Assembly (NCBI GenBank): GCA_963755375.1
Contig: CAVWKG010000016.1
Location: 1,798,001 to 1,862,000, forward strand
Length of the DNA stretch: 64,000 nucleotides
Reading direction: 5' to 3'
Source: Bog-473 sp963755375
Lineage (GTDB): Bacteria; Actinomycetota; Acidimicrobiia; Acidimicrobiales; RAAP-2
Position 1 is the first letter of the stretch. Each line of letters begins with the position of its first letter. Of this stretch, positions 44,542 to 53,835 are shown piece after piece. The notes under the pieces were generated by a model. It had not been told where the DNA came from. It made no database searches and saw only the letters and a program-made list of their open reading frames with translations. Made by a program: the position numbers and the translations under genes.

Positions 44542-45477
44542 GTGAAGGTAGTCGTCACCGGCGGAGCCGGATTCATCGGCGCAAATCTCTGCCGGTTGCT
44601 CGTCCAACAGGAGTTCGTTGACCACGTGTTGGCTCTCGACGACCTTTCGACCGGTTCGCGCCAGAACCTCGCTGCGATGCCATCGGTCGAGCTCCGGGAG
44701 GGCTCCATTCTTGATGCCGACCAACTCGAGAGCGTCATCACGGGGGCCCAGGCGGTCGTCCATCTAGCCGCTCGGCCGTCCGTGCCCCGTTCGCTGGTTG
44801 ATCCGATGGCCACCCACCAGGTCAACGCCACGGGGACGATGATGGTGCTCGAGGCGGCGCGGCGTTTTGGCACGCCCCACGTCATCGTGGCCTCCTCCTC
44901 ATCGGTGTACGGCACCAATCCCACCCTGCCAAAACGCGAAGACATGGGGCCCATGCCGGTGAGCCCCTACGCCGCGAGCAAGCTCGCCACCGAGGCATAC
45001 ACCCTCTCCTACGGTCGTTCCTTCGGTCTGCCCGTGCTGGCTTTCCGGTTCTTCAACGTCTTCGGGCCGCTGCAGCCGGCCGGCCACGCCTATGCAGCCG
45101 TGGTGCCGGCATTCGTCGCGTCGGCCCTCGCCGGGAAGCCACTGCCGGTCCACGGGGATGGCACCCAGACCCGTGACTTCACGTTCGTCGGCACCGTCGT
45201 CTCGGTGCTCGCCGATGCCCTTCGTCGCCGGGTGGTCGATCCGGAGCCGGTGAACCTGGCCTACGGGTCGCGGGTGTCGCTGCTCGAGCTGATCGACCTG
45301 CTGGAAAACGTCATGGGCCGTGACATCCACCGCGATCACCTCGAACCTCGGGCGGGCGACGTGCACGATTCGCAAGCCGATCAGACGCGCCTCCGCGCCC
45401 TGTTCCCAGAAATTCGACCGACGCCACTGCAGGAAGGACTGAAGGCCACGGTCGCATGGTTCCGGGAGACGCGCTGA
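44542..45477 (+). CDS. GalE-like NAD-dependent sugar epimerase/dehydratase
   Basis: Extended SDR of about 311 aa: TGGAGFIGANLCRLL (NAD), VVHLAARPSVPRSL, the catalytic SSSSVYG and YAASK (YxxxK), and RFFNVFGPLQ. C-terminal HGDGTQTRDFTFV is typical of UDP-sugar 4-epimerases of the WbpP/Gne/GalE group. GTG 44542 starts exactly at the first strand (VKVVVTGG); no longer in-frame start gives a better N-terminus. It lies 16 bases after the dehydrogenase gene in the same operon. Substrate could be UDP-GlcNAc, UDP-Glc or a uronic acid. Confidence 0.9.
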   Translation: MKVVVTGGAGFIGANLCRLLVQQEFVDHVLALDDLSTGSRQNLAAMPSVELREGSILDADQLESVITGAQAVVHLAARPSVPRSLVDPMATHQVNATGTMMVLEAARRFGTPHVIVASSSSVYGTNPTLPKREDMGPMPVSPYAASKLATEAYTLSYGRSFGLPVLAFRFFNVFGPLQPAGHAYAAVVPAFVASALAGKPLPVHGDGTQTRDFTFVGTVVSVLADALRRRVVDPEPVNLAYGSRVSLLELIDLLENVMGRDIHRDHLEPRAGDVHDSQADQTRLRALFPEIRPTPLQEGLKATVAWFRETR

Positions 45478-46301
45478 CGGGGATCGGCGAACCGCCTCCG
45501 GACGACGTGGCGGCCAGCGGGCCGCATCCCGGTGGAGGCCGACTCGTGTTGCTGGCAGGCCCGGGCGACGCCACGGACATCGTTGCCAATTTCCTCGACT
45601 CCAGAGCGTCAGACCTCGTTGTGGTCGTGGAGGATCCACCATCGCGCCTGCACATGGCCCGGCGCCGCGCTCGACGTGTGGGATGGCCCTCTGTCGTCGG
45701 CCAGGTTCTCTTCGTCGTAACGCTCCAGCCCGTACTGCGACGTCAGTCGGCGCGCCGGCGGGCCACCATCCTGCGTGCAGCATCGGTCGACGCCGCGCAC
45801 CGACCTCCCTCGTATCGGGTGCCCTCGGTCAACGGAGAGGAGGCGCGTGAGCTGCTGGCTTCCCTTCGACCGGCGGCAGTGGTCATACAGGGGACTCGGA
45901 TCATCGCGGCTCGAGTCCTGGACTCGCTCAGCTGTCCGGTGATCAACATGCATATGGGGATCACGCCTCGTTACCGGGGGGTGCACGGCGGGTACTGGGC
46001 GCTGGCTGAGCGGCACCCCGAATGGGTGGGGACCACGGTGCATCTGGTGGATCCCGGCATCGACACCGGAGGGATCCTGGCGCAGGCCACCTTCGAGGTC
46101 ACCGGCGAGGACACGATCGCCACCTACCCGGACCTGCACCTGGTACACGGGCTCCCCCTGCTCGGAGCTCAGGTCGACAAGGTGATGGCCGGTCGGCCGC
46201 TGGAACCAAGGACCACCAGCATTGCCCTCGGCTCAGGCCTCTACTACCACCCCACCGTATGGGGCTACCTGTTGCGCCGTTGGTGCCACGGCGTCCGCTG
46301 A
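45456..46301 (+). CDS. Formyltransferase-family enzyme (sugar N-formyltransferase-like)
   Basis: A 281-aa protein. The C-terminal two thirds match the formyl_trans_N fold: VVIQGTRIIAARVLDSL, then the catalytic Asn-x-His in VINMHMGITPRYRGVHGGYW, and VGTTVHLVDPGIDTGGILAQ with the essential Asp. The first 70 residues are divergent. In sugar operons such proteins formylate amino sugars with N10-formyl-THF (VioF, WbtJ, QdtF types). With the dehydratase and aminotransferase here, an N-formylated amino-deoxysugar is likely. ATG overlaps the epimerase gene by 22 bases; a later in-frame GTG is possible. Confidence 0.87.
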   Translation: MVPGDALTGIGEPPPDDVAASGPHPGGGRLVLLAGPGDATDIVANFLDSRASDLVVVVEDPPSRLHMARRRARRVGWPSVVGQVLFVVTLQPVLRRQSARRRATILRAASVDAAHRPPSYRVPSVNGEEARELLASLRPAAVVIQGTRIIAARVLDSLSCPVINMHMGITPRYRGVHGGYWALAERHPEWVGTTVHLVDPGIDTGGILAQATFEVTGEDTIATYPDLHLVHGLPLLGAQVDKVMAGRPLEPRTTSIALGSGLYYHPTVWGYLLRRWCHGVR

Positions 46302-46400
46302 ACGACGCAATCGATCGACGGACTCAGAGCCTGCGTTCGCCCACCATCATCGCTCCCGCCGAGCGCCCACTACCATCGGTGTTGCTGGAGCGGTCGTGCG

Positions 46401-47483
46401 GTGACCAGCCCCGACACCGGCATCGGCGGATCGCACGAGGAGGAACACGGTGAGGAGCTCGAGGACGTGACCATCCCCGACCGGCCCGGAGCCCTGGTGA
46501 TCTCGCTCGACTTTGAGCTGCACTGGGGTGTCAGGGACCACGTGACGCGCGAAGACGCCCTGTACCGGCGCTTGAGCCAGGCCCGCCGGGCGGTGAGAGA
46601 AATGGTCTCCCTGTTCACGGATCGACACATCCGGGCCACGTGGGCCACGGTTGGATTCCTCTTCGCGTCGGAGCGGGGTGAGCTCGAAACCCACGTGCCT
46701 CGCCAACGCCCGGCGTACGAGCGCCCTGAGCTCGATCCCTACGTCGAGACGATCGGCCTCGACGAGGAACATGATCCCGAGCACTTGGCGGGCTCGCTTG
46801 TCGATCTCATCGGCTCCAGTGCCGGCCAGGAACTGGGGTCGCACACGTTCTCCCACTTCTACTGCCTCGAGCCCGGACAGAACGAAGCCATGTTCCGGGC
46901 CGACCTTTCGGCCGCGCAGTCCATCGCCCATGGGCGCGGCTTCGCGCTGACCAGCTTGGTTCTCCCCCGCAACCAGTGGAATCCGGCTTATGCCGACTCC
47001 GTCCTCGACATGGGGTTTCTCTGCATACGGGGTCCCCAGCGCACGTGGAGTCATCAAGTCGGCCACGGCCGCGACCGCAGCCCCCTGCGCCGCGGCGCCA
47101 GGCTCGCAGACACCTACATCGGCGTCTCACCTCCTCCGACGACGGCATGGAACGACCTCCTGCTGCCGTCGGGCCTCTGCAATGTACCGGCCAGTGCCTT
47201 CTTGAGGCCGTTCGATCCCGCCCGCGCCCGGGTCGAGCCCTTGCGTCTCGCCCGCCTGCGTTCAGGAATGCGGCACGCGGCCAGACGCGGTCGCATCTTC
47301 CATTTGTGGTGGCATCCGCACAATTTCTCGCAGCACCGCTCCGAGAACTTCGGTGTGCTCGAGGAGATCCTCGACGAGTTCGACCGGTTGGCTGCCCGTG
47401 AGGGAATGCAATCGTTGAACATGGCAGACGTGTCGGCGCTGGTGGCACAAACCAGGTCGCGTCGAACGGGCCAGCCGGGCTGA
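46401..47483 (+). CDS. Polysaccharide deacetylase (NodB-like)
   Basis: A 360-aa carbohydrate esterase 4-like protein. LVISLDFELHWGVRD carries the metal-binding Asp, IRATWATVGFLFASE is the second conserved strand, and ELGSHTFSHFYC has the H-x3-H zinc ligands. LTSLVLPRNQWNPAY gives the catalytic Arg region, and FHLWWHPHNF the distal His. Members with this motif set occur in surface-polysaccharide clusters and deacetylate amino sugars or lipid-linked intermediates. No signal peptide is seen, so it may act in the cytoplasm. GTG 46401 is 99 bases after the formyltransferase. It is the last gene of the sugar cluster. Confidence 0.9.
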   Translation: MTSPDTGIGGSHEEEHGEELEDVTIPDRPGALVISLDFELHWGVRDHVTREDALYRRLSQARRAVREMVSLFTDRHIRATWATVGFLFASERGELETHVPRQRPAYERPELDPYVETIGLDEEHDPEHLAGSLVDLIGSSAGQELGSHTFSHFYCLEPGQNEAMFRADLSAAQSIAHGRGFALTSLVLPRNQWNPAYADSVLDMGFLCIRGPQRTWSHQVGHGRDRSPLRRGARLADTYIGVSPPPTTAWNDLLLPSGLCNVPASAFLRPFDPARARVEPLRLARLRSGMRHAARRGRIFHLWWHPHNFSQHRSENFGVLEEILDEFDRLAAREGMQSLNMADVSALVAQTRSRRTGQPG

Positions 47484-47672
47484 CTCGGTGCCTGTGGTAC
47501 GACACGGCGAGATGGGAGAGGGTACGGCTGAGGCACGCTGTGGTCTGAGAGCAAACTTCATCAAGGGCTGGGTGGGCTCTGCAGCGGAACGCGGGTGCCG
47601 TCGACGGCGTTAACGTCGTCCAAGGCCCTGCCGACAGGTGGGCTGGAGATCAGACCGTCGGGCGGTGACTGG

Positions 47673-48749
47673 TCACCCCGGTCGCTTGGACAGCCAACGT
47701 CTCCGTGTGTTCGCATTGGCCGCAATCAGGGCCACGAACAGGGCTGCCAGGAAGCCCAGACATATCCGGGAGCCGGCGCGCAAGTCCGAAGAGAATTTCT
47801 TGACGCCGGAGTGGCCGCGGAATTCGGCGAGCTCGGAAGCCAGCATGGTCCTGTTCCACAACGTGACACCGTTCGAGTTGGCTACTGTGACGGCCTCCTG
47901 GGAGTAGTTCGAGGACGTCACCACCAGGGCGCGGGCTGCCCGGTAGTGAGCCTTGGCGACGGCGGCTTCTCGCACCGCCTCTTGGCGAACCACCCCGGTC
48001 CACCGCTTCACCTGCACGATCGTGCGGCCGTTGGTGCCTTCGAGGAGCAGTCCGGCGCCAGTGCTCCGCCGAATGCCGAGCCGGGCAACCCGGAACCCCT
48101 TGCTGGCAAAGAAATGTTCGATCAGCACCTGGAATTGGCGGCCCGTCATGGCGTCGACTGCAGCCATGCCTGAGCGCTGATACGCCTCCCGCTCTCTTGC
48201 CCCGCGACCACCCAGCCCGGCAACCGCCGCGATGATGAGCACAACGCCCCCCAGCACCATCACTCCTCGGCCGTCGTCCCCCAGGGCAGCCCCCACGACG
48301 ACCAAGGCCGAGCCGCCGATGGCAACGGCCCGAGCGGGGTGTCGGTTCAAGAACGACCGGACGCTGGACACTCCGGCGGTGCTCTCACCCTTGGCGTGCG
48401 GAACCGATCCGCTCGACGGCCCTGCCCCAGCCGGCCGCCCCCGACCCGAGTCGAAGTGGCCGTGACGCGGGGGTCGGTCGGATTCCGCCGCTCCGGAGGA
48501 ATTCGTCTTGGCTGTGCCCGGTGCAGTTCGTGCTGCTCCACCTCCAGCCTTGAGCGACCGATCGTACGCTGCTCGACGTCCGGGATCCGAGAGAACCTCG
48601 TACGCCTCTTGGACTTGGCGGAAGAGGGCAGCCGGGCCGTCGAGGTCGGGATGGATTCTTTGGATCAATCGTCGGTGCTTCGCCTTGATCTCTTTCGGCG
48701 AGGCGGTAGGCGGCACACCCATGATGTCGTAATAGGTGTCACTTCCCAC
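47673..48749 (-). CDS. J-domain protein with membrane helices and an Mrr-like nuclease domain lacking catalytic Asp
   Basis: A 358-aa protein with an unusual layout. Residues 4-66 are a J domain (YYDIMGVPPTASPKEIKAKH, with the HPD motif in RIHPDL and YEVLSDPGRRAAYDR). A Ser/Gly/Pro-rich linker precedes two helices (about 140-185). Residues about 200-310 resemble Mrr_cat (MTGRQFQVLIEHFFASKGF, TIVQVKRWTG, ALVVTSSNYSQEAV). The family's GxD motif reads TGAGLLLE, so the metal-binding Asp is missing while QVK is kept. A third helix (ICLGFLAALFVALIA) is near the end. Probably a membrane-anchored DnaK co-chaperone with a DNA-binding or pseudo-nuclease module. Confidence 0.8.
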   Translation of the reverse strand: MGSDTYYDIMGVPPTASPKEIKAKHRRLIQRIHPDLDGPAALFRQVQEAYEVLSDPGRRAAYDRSLKAGGGAARTAPGTAKTNSSGAAESDRPPRHGHFDSGRGRPAGAGPSSGSVPHAKGESTAGVSSVRSFLNRHPARAVAIGGSALVVVGAALGDDGRGVMVLGGVVLIIAAVAGLGGRGAREREAYQRSGMAAVDAMTGRQFQVLIEHFFASKGFRVARLGIRRSTGAGLLLEGTNGRTIVQVKRWTGVVRQEAVREAAVAKAHYRAARALVVTSSNYSQEAVTVANSNGVTLWNRTMLASELAEFRGHSGVKKFSSDLRAGSRICLGFLAALFVALIAANANTRRRWLSKRPG

Positions 48750-49044
48750 CCCTCAACTATGCCATTGACCTCCGGATCCAGTCGTGATTCACCTTGCGCC
48801 GCTGCGGCGGACCGCCGGCTCCGGTGATCGTTCGTGGGGCCGGGGGCCCGGGTTTCGAGCCGGCGACGGTTCCGGGCGGTGCGCGCGGCAAGGTTTGTGC
48901 CCACCGCCCTGCGGCGACGGCCTATTGTAGGACTGGGTATGCGGCCTCCGACAGAGGTCGGAGCACGTGCGTTGCGCTTCCGCCGTCCGGCCCGCCAGAG
49001 TGACGCGCGCCTGCGCACGTCCATCCCACCCAAAGGAGCACGCA

Positions 49045-50487
49045 ATGACTTCCCCCGACCCCTTCAAGGTCGCCGACCTTTCTCTGGCCGCGTTCGGGCG
49101 CAAGGAGATCGAGCTGGCCGAGCACGAGATGCCCGGACTCATGGCGATGCGGGCCGAGTACGCCGCATCCCAGCCCCTGGCTGGTGCCCGCGTGACCGGC
49201 TCTTTGCACATGACCGTTCAGACGGCCGTGCTGATCGAGACACTTACCGCCCTCGGTGCCCGGGTGCGCTGGGCCAGCTGCAATATCTTCTCCACGCAGG
49301 ACCACGCTGCAGCGGCGGTTGCCGTGGGACCTGACGGCACCGTCGATGACCCCCGGGGCGTCCCGGTGTTCGCCTGGAAGGGCGAGACGCTCGCGGAGTA
49401 CTGGTGGTGCACCGTCCAGGCTCTGCTGTGGCCAGGCGAGGGCGGCCCCAACATGATCCTCGACGACGGCGGGGACGCCACCCTCCTCGTGCACAAGGGC
49501 GTCGAATTCGAGAAGGCCGGCCGCGTGCCCGATCCCTCGACGGCCGACTCGGAGGAGTTCGAGGTCGTTCTCACCGTGCTGGGGCACAGCCTGGCAGAGG
49601 ACCAGGGTCGCTGGACGTCCATCGCCAACGGGATCAAGGGCGTCACCGAGGAGACCACGACCGGCGTGCACCGCCTGGTCGAGATGGCCAAGAAGGGTGA
49701 GCTCCTCTTTCCCGCCATCAACGTCAACGACTCCGTCACCAAGTCGAAATTCGACAACAAGTACGGCTGCCGTCACTCGCTGGTGGACGGGATCAACCGA
49801 GCCACCGACGTGCTCATCGGGGGCAAAGTGGCGGTCGTCTGCGGCTACGGCGACGTCGGGAAGGGCTGCGCCCAGTCACTCGCAGGCCAGGGTGCCCGCG
49901 TCGTCATCACCGAGGTCGACCCGATCTGCGCGCTGCAGGCGGCCATGGAAGGCTTCCAGGTCACCACACTCGAGGACATCCTGCCGCACGCCGACATCAT
50001 CATCACGACGACGGGCAACAAGGACATCATCACCGCGGCGCACATGGCGGGAATGAAGCACCAGGCCATCGTCGGGAACATCGGGCATTTCGACAACGAG
50101 ATAGACATGGCCGGGCTCACCAAGACCCCGGGGATCGAGCGGGTGAACATCAAGCCGCAGGTCGACAAGTGGATCTTCCCCGACGGCCACGCCATCCTCA
50201 TCCTGTCGGAGGGTCGACTGCTGAACCTGGGCAATGCGACGGGCCACCCGAGCTTCGTCATGTCCAACTCGTTCACCAACCAGACCATGGCGCAGATCGA
50301 GCTGTTCACCCAGACGGGCCAGTACGTGAACGACGTCTACGTCCTGCCCAAGCACCTTGACGAGAAGGTGGCGCGCCTGCATCTGGACGCGCTGGGCGTG
50401 AAGCTCACGACGTTGACCCAGGACCAGGCCGACTACATCGGCGTACCCGTCCAGGGGCCCTACAAGCCCGACACCTACCGGTACTAG
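49045..50487 (+). CDS. ahcY: S-adenosylhomocysteinase
   Basis: Hydrolyses S-adenosylhomocysteine to adenosine and homocysteine, recycling the product of SAM methyltransferases. 480 aa, matching the long form with the extra segment of about 40 residues (near 150-190) found in actinobacteria. Visible: GSLHMTVQTAVLIETL, CNIFSTQDHAAAAVA, NDSVTKSKFDNKYGCRHSL with the substrate-binding Lys/Asp, the NAD motif VCGYGDVGKGCAQSLAG and C-terminal KPDTYRY. ATG 49045 has AAAGGAG at 49031-49037. The 295-bp upstream region, shared with the divergent J-domain gene, holds no clear SAH riboswitch. Confidence 0.98.
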   Translation: MTSPDPFKVADLSLAAFGRKEIELAEHEMPGLMAMRAEYAASQPLAGARVTGSLHMTVQTAVLIETLTALGARVRWASCNIFSTQDHAAAAVAVGPDGTVDDPRGVPVFAWKGETLAEYWWCTVQALLWPGEGGPNMILDDGGDATLLVHKGVEFEKAGRVPDPSTADSEEFEVVLTVLGHSLAEDQGRWTSIANGIKGVTEETTTGVHRLVEMAKKGELLFPAINVNDSVTKSKFDNKYGCRHSLVDGINRATDVLIGGKVAVVCGYGDVGKGCAQSLAGQGARVVITEVDPICALQAAMEGFQVTTLEDILPHADIIITTTGNKDIITAAHMAGMKHQAIVGNIGHFDNEIDMAGLTKTPGIERVNIKPQVDKWIFPDGHAILILSEGRLLNLGNATGHPSFVMSNSFTNQTMAQIELFTQTGQYVNDVYVLPKHLDEKVARLHLDALGVKLTTLTQDQADYIGVPVQGPYKPDTYRY

Positions 50488-50496
50488 GGGCGGTCG

Positions 50497-51180
50497 TCAG
50501 CCCAGCGTGGCGGTGGCGATCACCGTCCCGCTGGGCGACACCACCTCGGCAGTGCGCACATTTTCCGGGTCGACGTGGAGCGGAGCGATCCACGCTCCGT
50601 AACCCTTGTCGGTCTCGAACGTCCCGACTTGATGCGTGACACCGTCGTCGGTCACGACCACGCAGTCGACCTTCCCGCGGGCGGTCGAGTCGGCCAGCAT
50701 CATCGACATCCACGGCTTGTCCCCGCCGAAGGTCATGACCTTGCCGACCTTCTCGCCCTTCTCCACGAGGGCCGCCGTCACGACCTGATGCGGACGCTGC
50801 GCCTGCGCGGTGACGGTCGGAGTAGAGGACGACGTGAGGCTCAGGCCCAGACCGACCGCCAGGGCGGCTGCGGCGACGCCCACCACGGCCGGCACCCAGC
50901 GCGACGGCCGGAGACGCCGGCGCCGCGGGCGCACCTCCTTCGCTCCCATCCGTTCGAAGAGGCGAACCTCGAAACCCAACGGTGGGTCCATCTCCGGGGC
51001 CGCCTGCACCACGGTGTCGGCGGCCCGGGACAGGACCTCCAGCTCCTCGGCGCATCGCGGGCACGACTCGACGTGGGCCAGGACCCGCGACCTCTCGCGT
51101 CCGGTCAGCACCCCGAGCGCGAGCTCAGCCACCTCGTTCGCGTACCCCTCACATCCTCGATCCCTCATGTCATCGCTCAT
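50497..51180 (-). CDS. rskA: Anti-sigma factor, RskA-like, zinc-binding
   Basis: Membrane-anchored anti-sigma factor (227 aa). The cytoplasmic N-terminus has the zinc anti-sigma motif in HVESCPRCAEELE (H-x3-C-x2-C). A single helix lies at about 95-115 (WVPAVVGVAAAALAVGLGL). The outer domain (about 125-227) is of the RskA type (MTFGGDKPWMSMMLADS, GTVIATATLG end). It overlaps the sigma factor gene by 11 bases, the normal arrangement for an ECF sigma and its antagonist. It would hold the sigma factor at the membrane until proteolysis. Confidence 0.93.
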   Translation of the reverse strand: MSDDMRDRGCEGYANEVAELALGVLTGRERSRVLAHVESCPRCAEELEVLSRAADTVVQAAPEMDPPLGFEVRLFERMGAKEVRPRRRRLRPSRWVPAVVGVAAAALAVGLGLSLTSSSTPTVTAQAQRPHQVVTAALVEKGEKVGKVMTFGGDKPWMSMMLADSTARGKVDCVVVTDDGVTHQVGTFETDKGYGAWIAPLHVDPENVRTAEVVSPSGTVIATATLG

Positions 51181-51763
51181 CGCGTGCCCCCTCTGCCCGC
51201 TCGACGGCGGCCCGCAACCGGATGAGAGCCGTCCTGATGCGCGTCTTCGCCGTGCCGAGTGGGATGCCCTCGGACTCGCTTATCTCGAGCGCCGTCCTGC
51301 CGTAGACGGCGGCCAGCACCACGGCGCGTCGTTGCTCCTCGGGCAGCACCTGCAAGGCCGTCCGGACGAGCTGGCGGACGTCGCCCCGGCGCACGGCGTC
51401 CTCGGGGTTGTGCTCGGAGCTGGTCAGCGCGGTGGCGGCGAAATCGTCCGGGTCGGTCGGCACGGCACGCCGGAGGCGCAGGGCGTCGATGGCGAGGTTC
51501 CGGGTGATGGTGAGCACCCAGGAGGTCACCGAGCCCCGCCGCGGGTCGAACACCGGCGCGTGGCGCCAGACCCGGATCATTGCCTCCTGGGCCACGTCCT
51601 CGGCCACCCCGGTGTCGCTCGTCATGGAATAGGCCAGGCCGAACACCCGCCGCTGGTAACGCCGGGTGAAGGTGACGGCGGCCGCCTGGTCCCCCACGGC
51701 CATGCCGGCCAGGAGTGCCTCGTCGGACAGCTCGCCCTCGGCCACGCTCGATTCTCCCATCAA
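51170..51763 (-). CDS. ECF RNA polymerase sigma factor (SigK-like)
   Basis: A 197-aa sigma-70 family ECF factor. Region 2 is YQRRVFGLAYSMTSDTGVAE with DVAQEAMIRVWRHAPVF; the -10-binding WVLTITRNLAIDALR follows. Region 4 has LPEEQRRAVVLAAVYGRTAL and GIPLGTAKTRIRTALIRLR, the -35-binding helix-turn-helix. ATGs at 51763 and 51760 are adjacent. Translationally coupled to the RskA-like gene. The regulon cannot be read from this window. Confidence 0.95.
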   Translation of the reverse strand: MMGESSVAEGELSDEALLAGMAVGDQAAAVTFTRRYQRRVFGLAYSMTSDTGVAEDVAQEAMIRVWRHAPVFDPRRGSVTSWVLTITRNLAIDALRLRRAVPTDPDDFAATALTSSEHNPEDAVRRGDVRQLVRTALQVLPEEQRRAVVLAAVYGRTALEISESEGIPLGTAKTRIRTALIRLRAAVERAEGARDER

Positions 51764-52089
51764 CAGGTCTACGGGCGGACCAGTGCCGGGGATTCACCTG
51801 GCCTGGTCAATCCCGGTCGGGCCCAGGCCCGTATCCCCTCGCGTGGTCGCTGCCGCCCGTGACATCCACCCGCCGACCCGTCTCCGGATCCCTCCCATGC
51901 AGAGGCCCCGGAAGTCGTCGTTCCCGATCTGGTCGGCCTCCGAGGCCGCCGCGGTGCTCTGTCTCGTCGGATCGGTTCCCCACGCTCGCGCCGGCTCTAC
52001 CCCGGTCGGCACCGCGACGTAGGGATCCTGCCCGGGTCGGGCCTCGCGTCCCCTCCCGGTGGGGCGCAGGCCCGGCTCGGGCTACCGCC
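51764..52089. other. Intergenic region without a supported gene
   Basis: GC-rich stretch between the sigma factor start and the stop of the PIG-L gene. A 72-codon minus-strand frame (51794-52012) has GC-rich third positions but no motif or ribosome-binding site, so it is not called. Promoter elements for the sigma operon should lie here; none is convincing. Confidence 0.35.
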
Positions 52090-52911
52090 TCAGCGCAGCC
52101 CGGCGAACAGATCGTCCTCCGGGACCGGCGCATGCGTCGAGTCAGACACCCGTACGAAGCTCTCCGATCCCATGATGGCAGCGAACAGCTCCTCGCCCAT
52201 CTGCAGGAAGAAGATGTTGTCGCTCTGGCTGGCGTGCGCGGCGAGCGACGCGTACTTGCGCCCGGCCACCGCACTGCAGTCGATCGTCGTCGTGATCAGC
52301 TCGTCGGGCGTGCCGAAGTCGGGGTTCTCCTCTGTCTCTTCGGGAGCTTCGATGCCGGCCTCCGCCAGGATCTCGCGGAACCCGCTCATGCTCGAGCGGG
52401 CGAACGCGGTGTAGTAGAGCTTGGCCGGGATGCCGCAGTCCGCGATGGCCGCCCGCGTGACACGGTTGGTCTGAATGTGGTCGGGGTGGCCGTAAAAGCC
52501 GTTCTCGTCGTAGGTCACGACCACCTGCGGTTCGAAGGCGCGCATGAGCGCGGCCAGCCGATGCGCCGCGTCCTCGACGGGCGTGCGCCAGAAGGAGTCG
52601 GGCGCATCGTTCTGCGGCCAGCCCTCCATCCCCGAGTCGTGGTACCCGAGAAGCTCCAGGTGCGAGACGCCCAGGACCTCGCAACTGGCCTCGAGCTCCT
52701 GGCGGCGCAGCGGCACGACGACGGCCTCGTCATGCCCGGGCTCACCCGGCTTCACTCCCCCCGGGCCGTCGCCGAGTTCGCCGTTGGTGCAAGTGACCAG
52801 CACGGTCCGAACGCCCTCGGCGCTGTAGCGGGCGATGATGCCGCCCGTCCCGATCGCTTCGTCGTCAGGATGGGCGTGCACCGCCATGAGGGTGAGAGGG
52901 CGCTCGGGCAT
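52090..52911 (-). CDS. PIG-L (LmbE/MshB/Mca-like) zinc amidase/deacetylase
   Basis: A 273-aa Zn-dependent deacetylase. The zinc site AHPDDEAIGTGG lies near the N-terminus, followed by VLVTCTNGELGD, the LGYHDSGMEGW loop typical of MshB/Mca relatives, and TYDENGFYGHPDHIQTNRV with the catalytic/zinc-ligand HPDH. In actinobacteria these enzymes deacetylate GlcNAc-Ins in mycothiol synthesis or cleave mycothiol S-conjugates. Sequence here does not separate the two, and other N-acetylglucosaminyl substrates are possible. ATG 52911 starts just before the first strand. An LLM oxidoreductase gene lies 34 bases upstream on the same strand. Confidence 0.87.
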   Translation of the reverse strand: MPERPLTLMAVHAHPDDEAIGTGGIIARYSAEGVRTVLVTCTNGELGDGPGGVKPGEPGHDEAVVVPLRRQELEASCEVLGVSHLELLGYHDSGMEGWPQNDAPDSFWRTPVEDAAHRLAALMRAFEPQVVVTYDENGFYGHPDHIQTNRVTRAAIADCGIPAKLYYTAFARSSMSGFREILAEAGIEAPEETEENPDFGTPDELITTTIDCSAVAGRKYASLAAHASQSDNIFFLQMGEELFAAIMGSESFVRVSDSTHAPVPEDDLFAGLR

Positions 52912-52945
52912 GCCTGGCAGCGTAAGGGTCCGCGCCCGCCCGCCA

Positions 52946-53835
52946 TTACGTCTGCAGATCGCCCACCGCGTCGGCGAGGTGCTCGAGCTCGCCCGGCCAA
53001 GCCGGCGGTGGCGCCATGGGGCGCACGATGAACTTGGAGAATCCGACCTCGAGGAAGCGCTCCAGCATCGATCGCAGGCCGGTGCGGCCGACGGGGATGA
53101 TCTCCTCCAGCGGCCTCCCGCGGGCCCGGCGGGCGAGTGGCGACGACGCCAGCGCGCCGATGTCCGCGCCTTCGGGCGCATAGGCCAAGCTGACGCCGAA
53201 GTGTTCCGGGCTGATGGCACGCCCGTGCTCACCGGCCGCCCGGTCGATCACGGCCTTGCCCGTCGCGGCATCGGCCGGTGTGCAGAAGGCGGGGATCCAG
53301 CCGTCCGCCAGGCGGCCGCAGCGCTCCAACGCGGCGGGGACGTTGCCACCGAGCCAGACGTCGAAGGGGTCTTGGGCGGGCCGGGGGGACACCGAGACCT
53401 CGGCGAAGGAGCCGGCCGGCCCCTCGTGGCTGACCACCTCGCCGGCCCAGAGGCGGCGCAGCACCGGCAGGGCGTCATCCATCTGCTCGCCGCGGGCCGC
53501 GCTGGGGATGCCGATAGCGCTGCGCTCGCCGCCCAGGCTGAGCCCGGGGACGAAGGTGAGGAGGAAACGGCCACCCGACAGGACGTCGAGTGTCGCCACC
53601 GCCTTGGCCAGCCAGACCAGGTTGCGGCCCGGCAGCAGCATGGTCGTCCCGATCTTGAGTCCCGGGCAGGCGCCCGACGCCCAGGCCAGCCCGACCAGGG
53701 GGTCGGGCCCGGGCCTCGTCAACACTTCGGGCAGCCACAACGAGTCGAAACCGGTCCCGGCGATCCCCTGCGCCAGGGCGACCATCGCCTCGGGACCCAG
53801 GCTCTCACCGCCCGCGCTGATCCCGATGCGGACCT

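Noticed and set aside
48750..49044. Possible SAH riboswitch before ahcY
   Set aside because: Stem-like GC stretches exist, but the conserved SAH-riboswitch core could not be aligned.
51794..52012. A 72-codon minus-strand frame upstream of the sigma factor
   Set aside because: High third-position GC is expected by chance here; no ribosome-binding site, motif or conserved partner.
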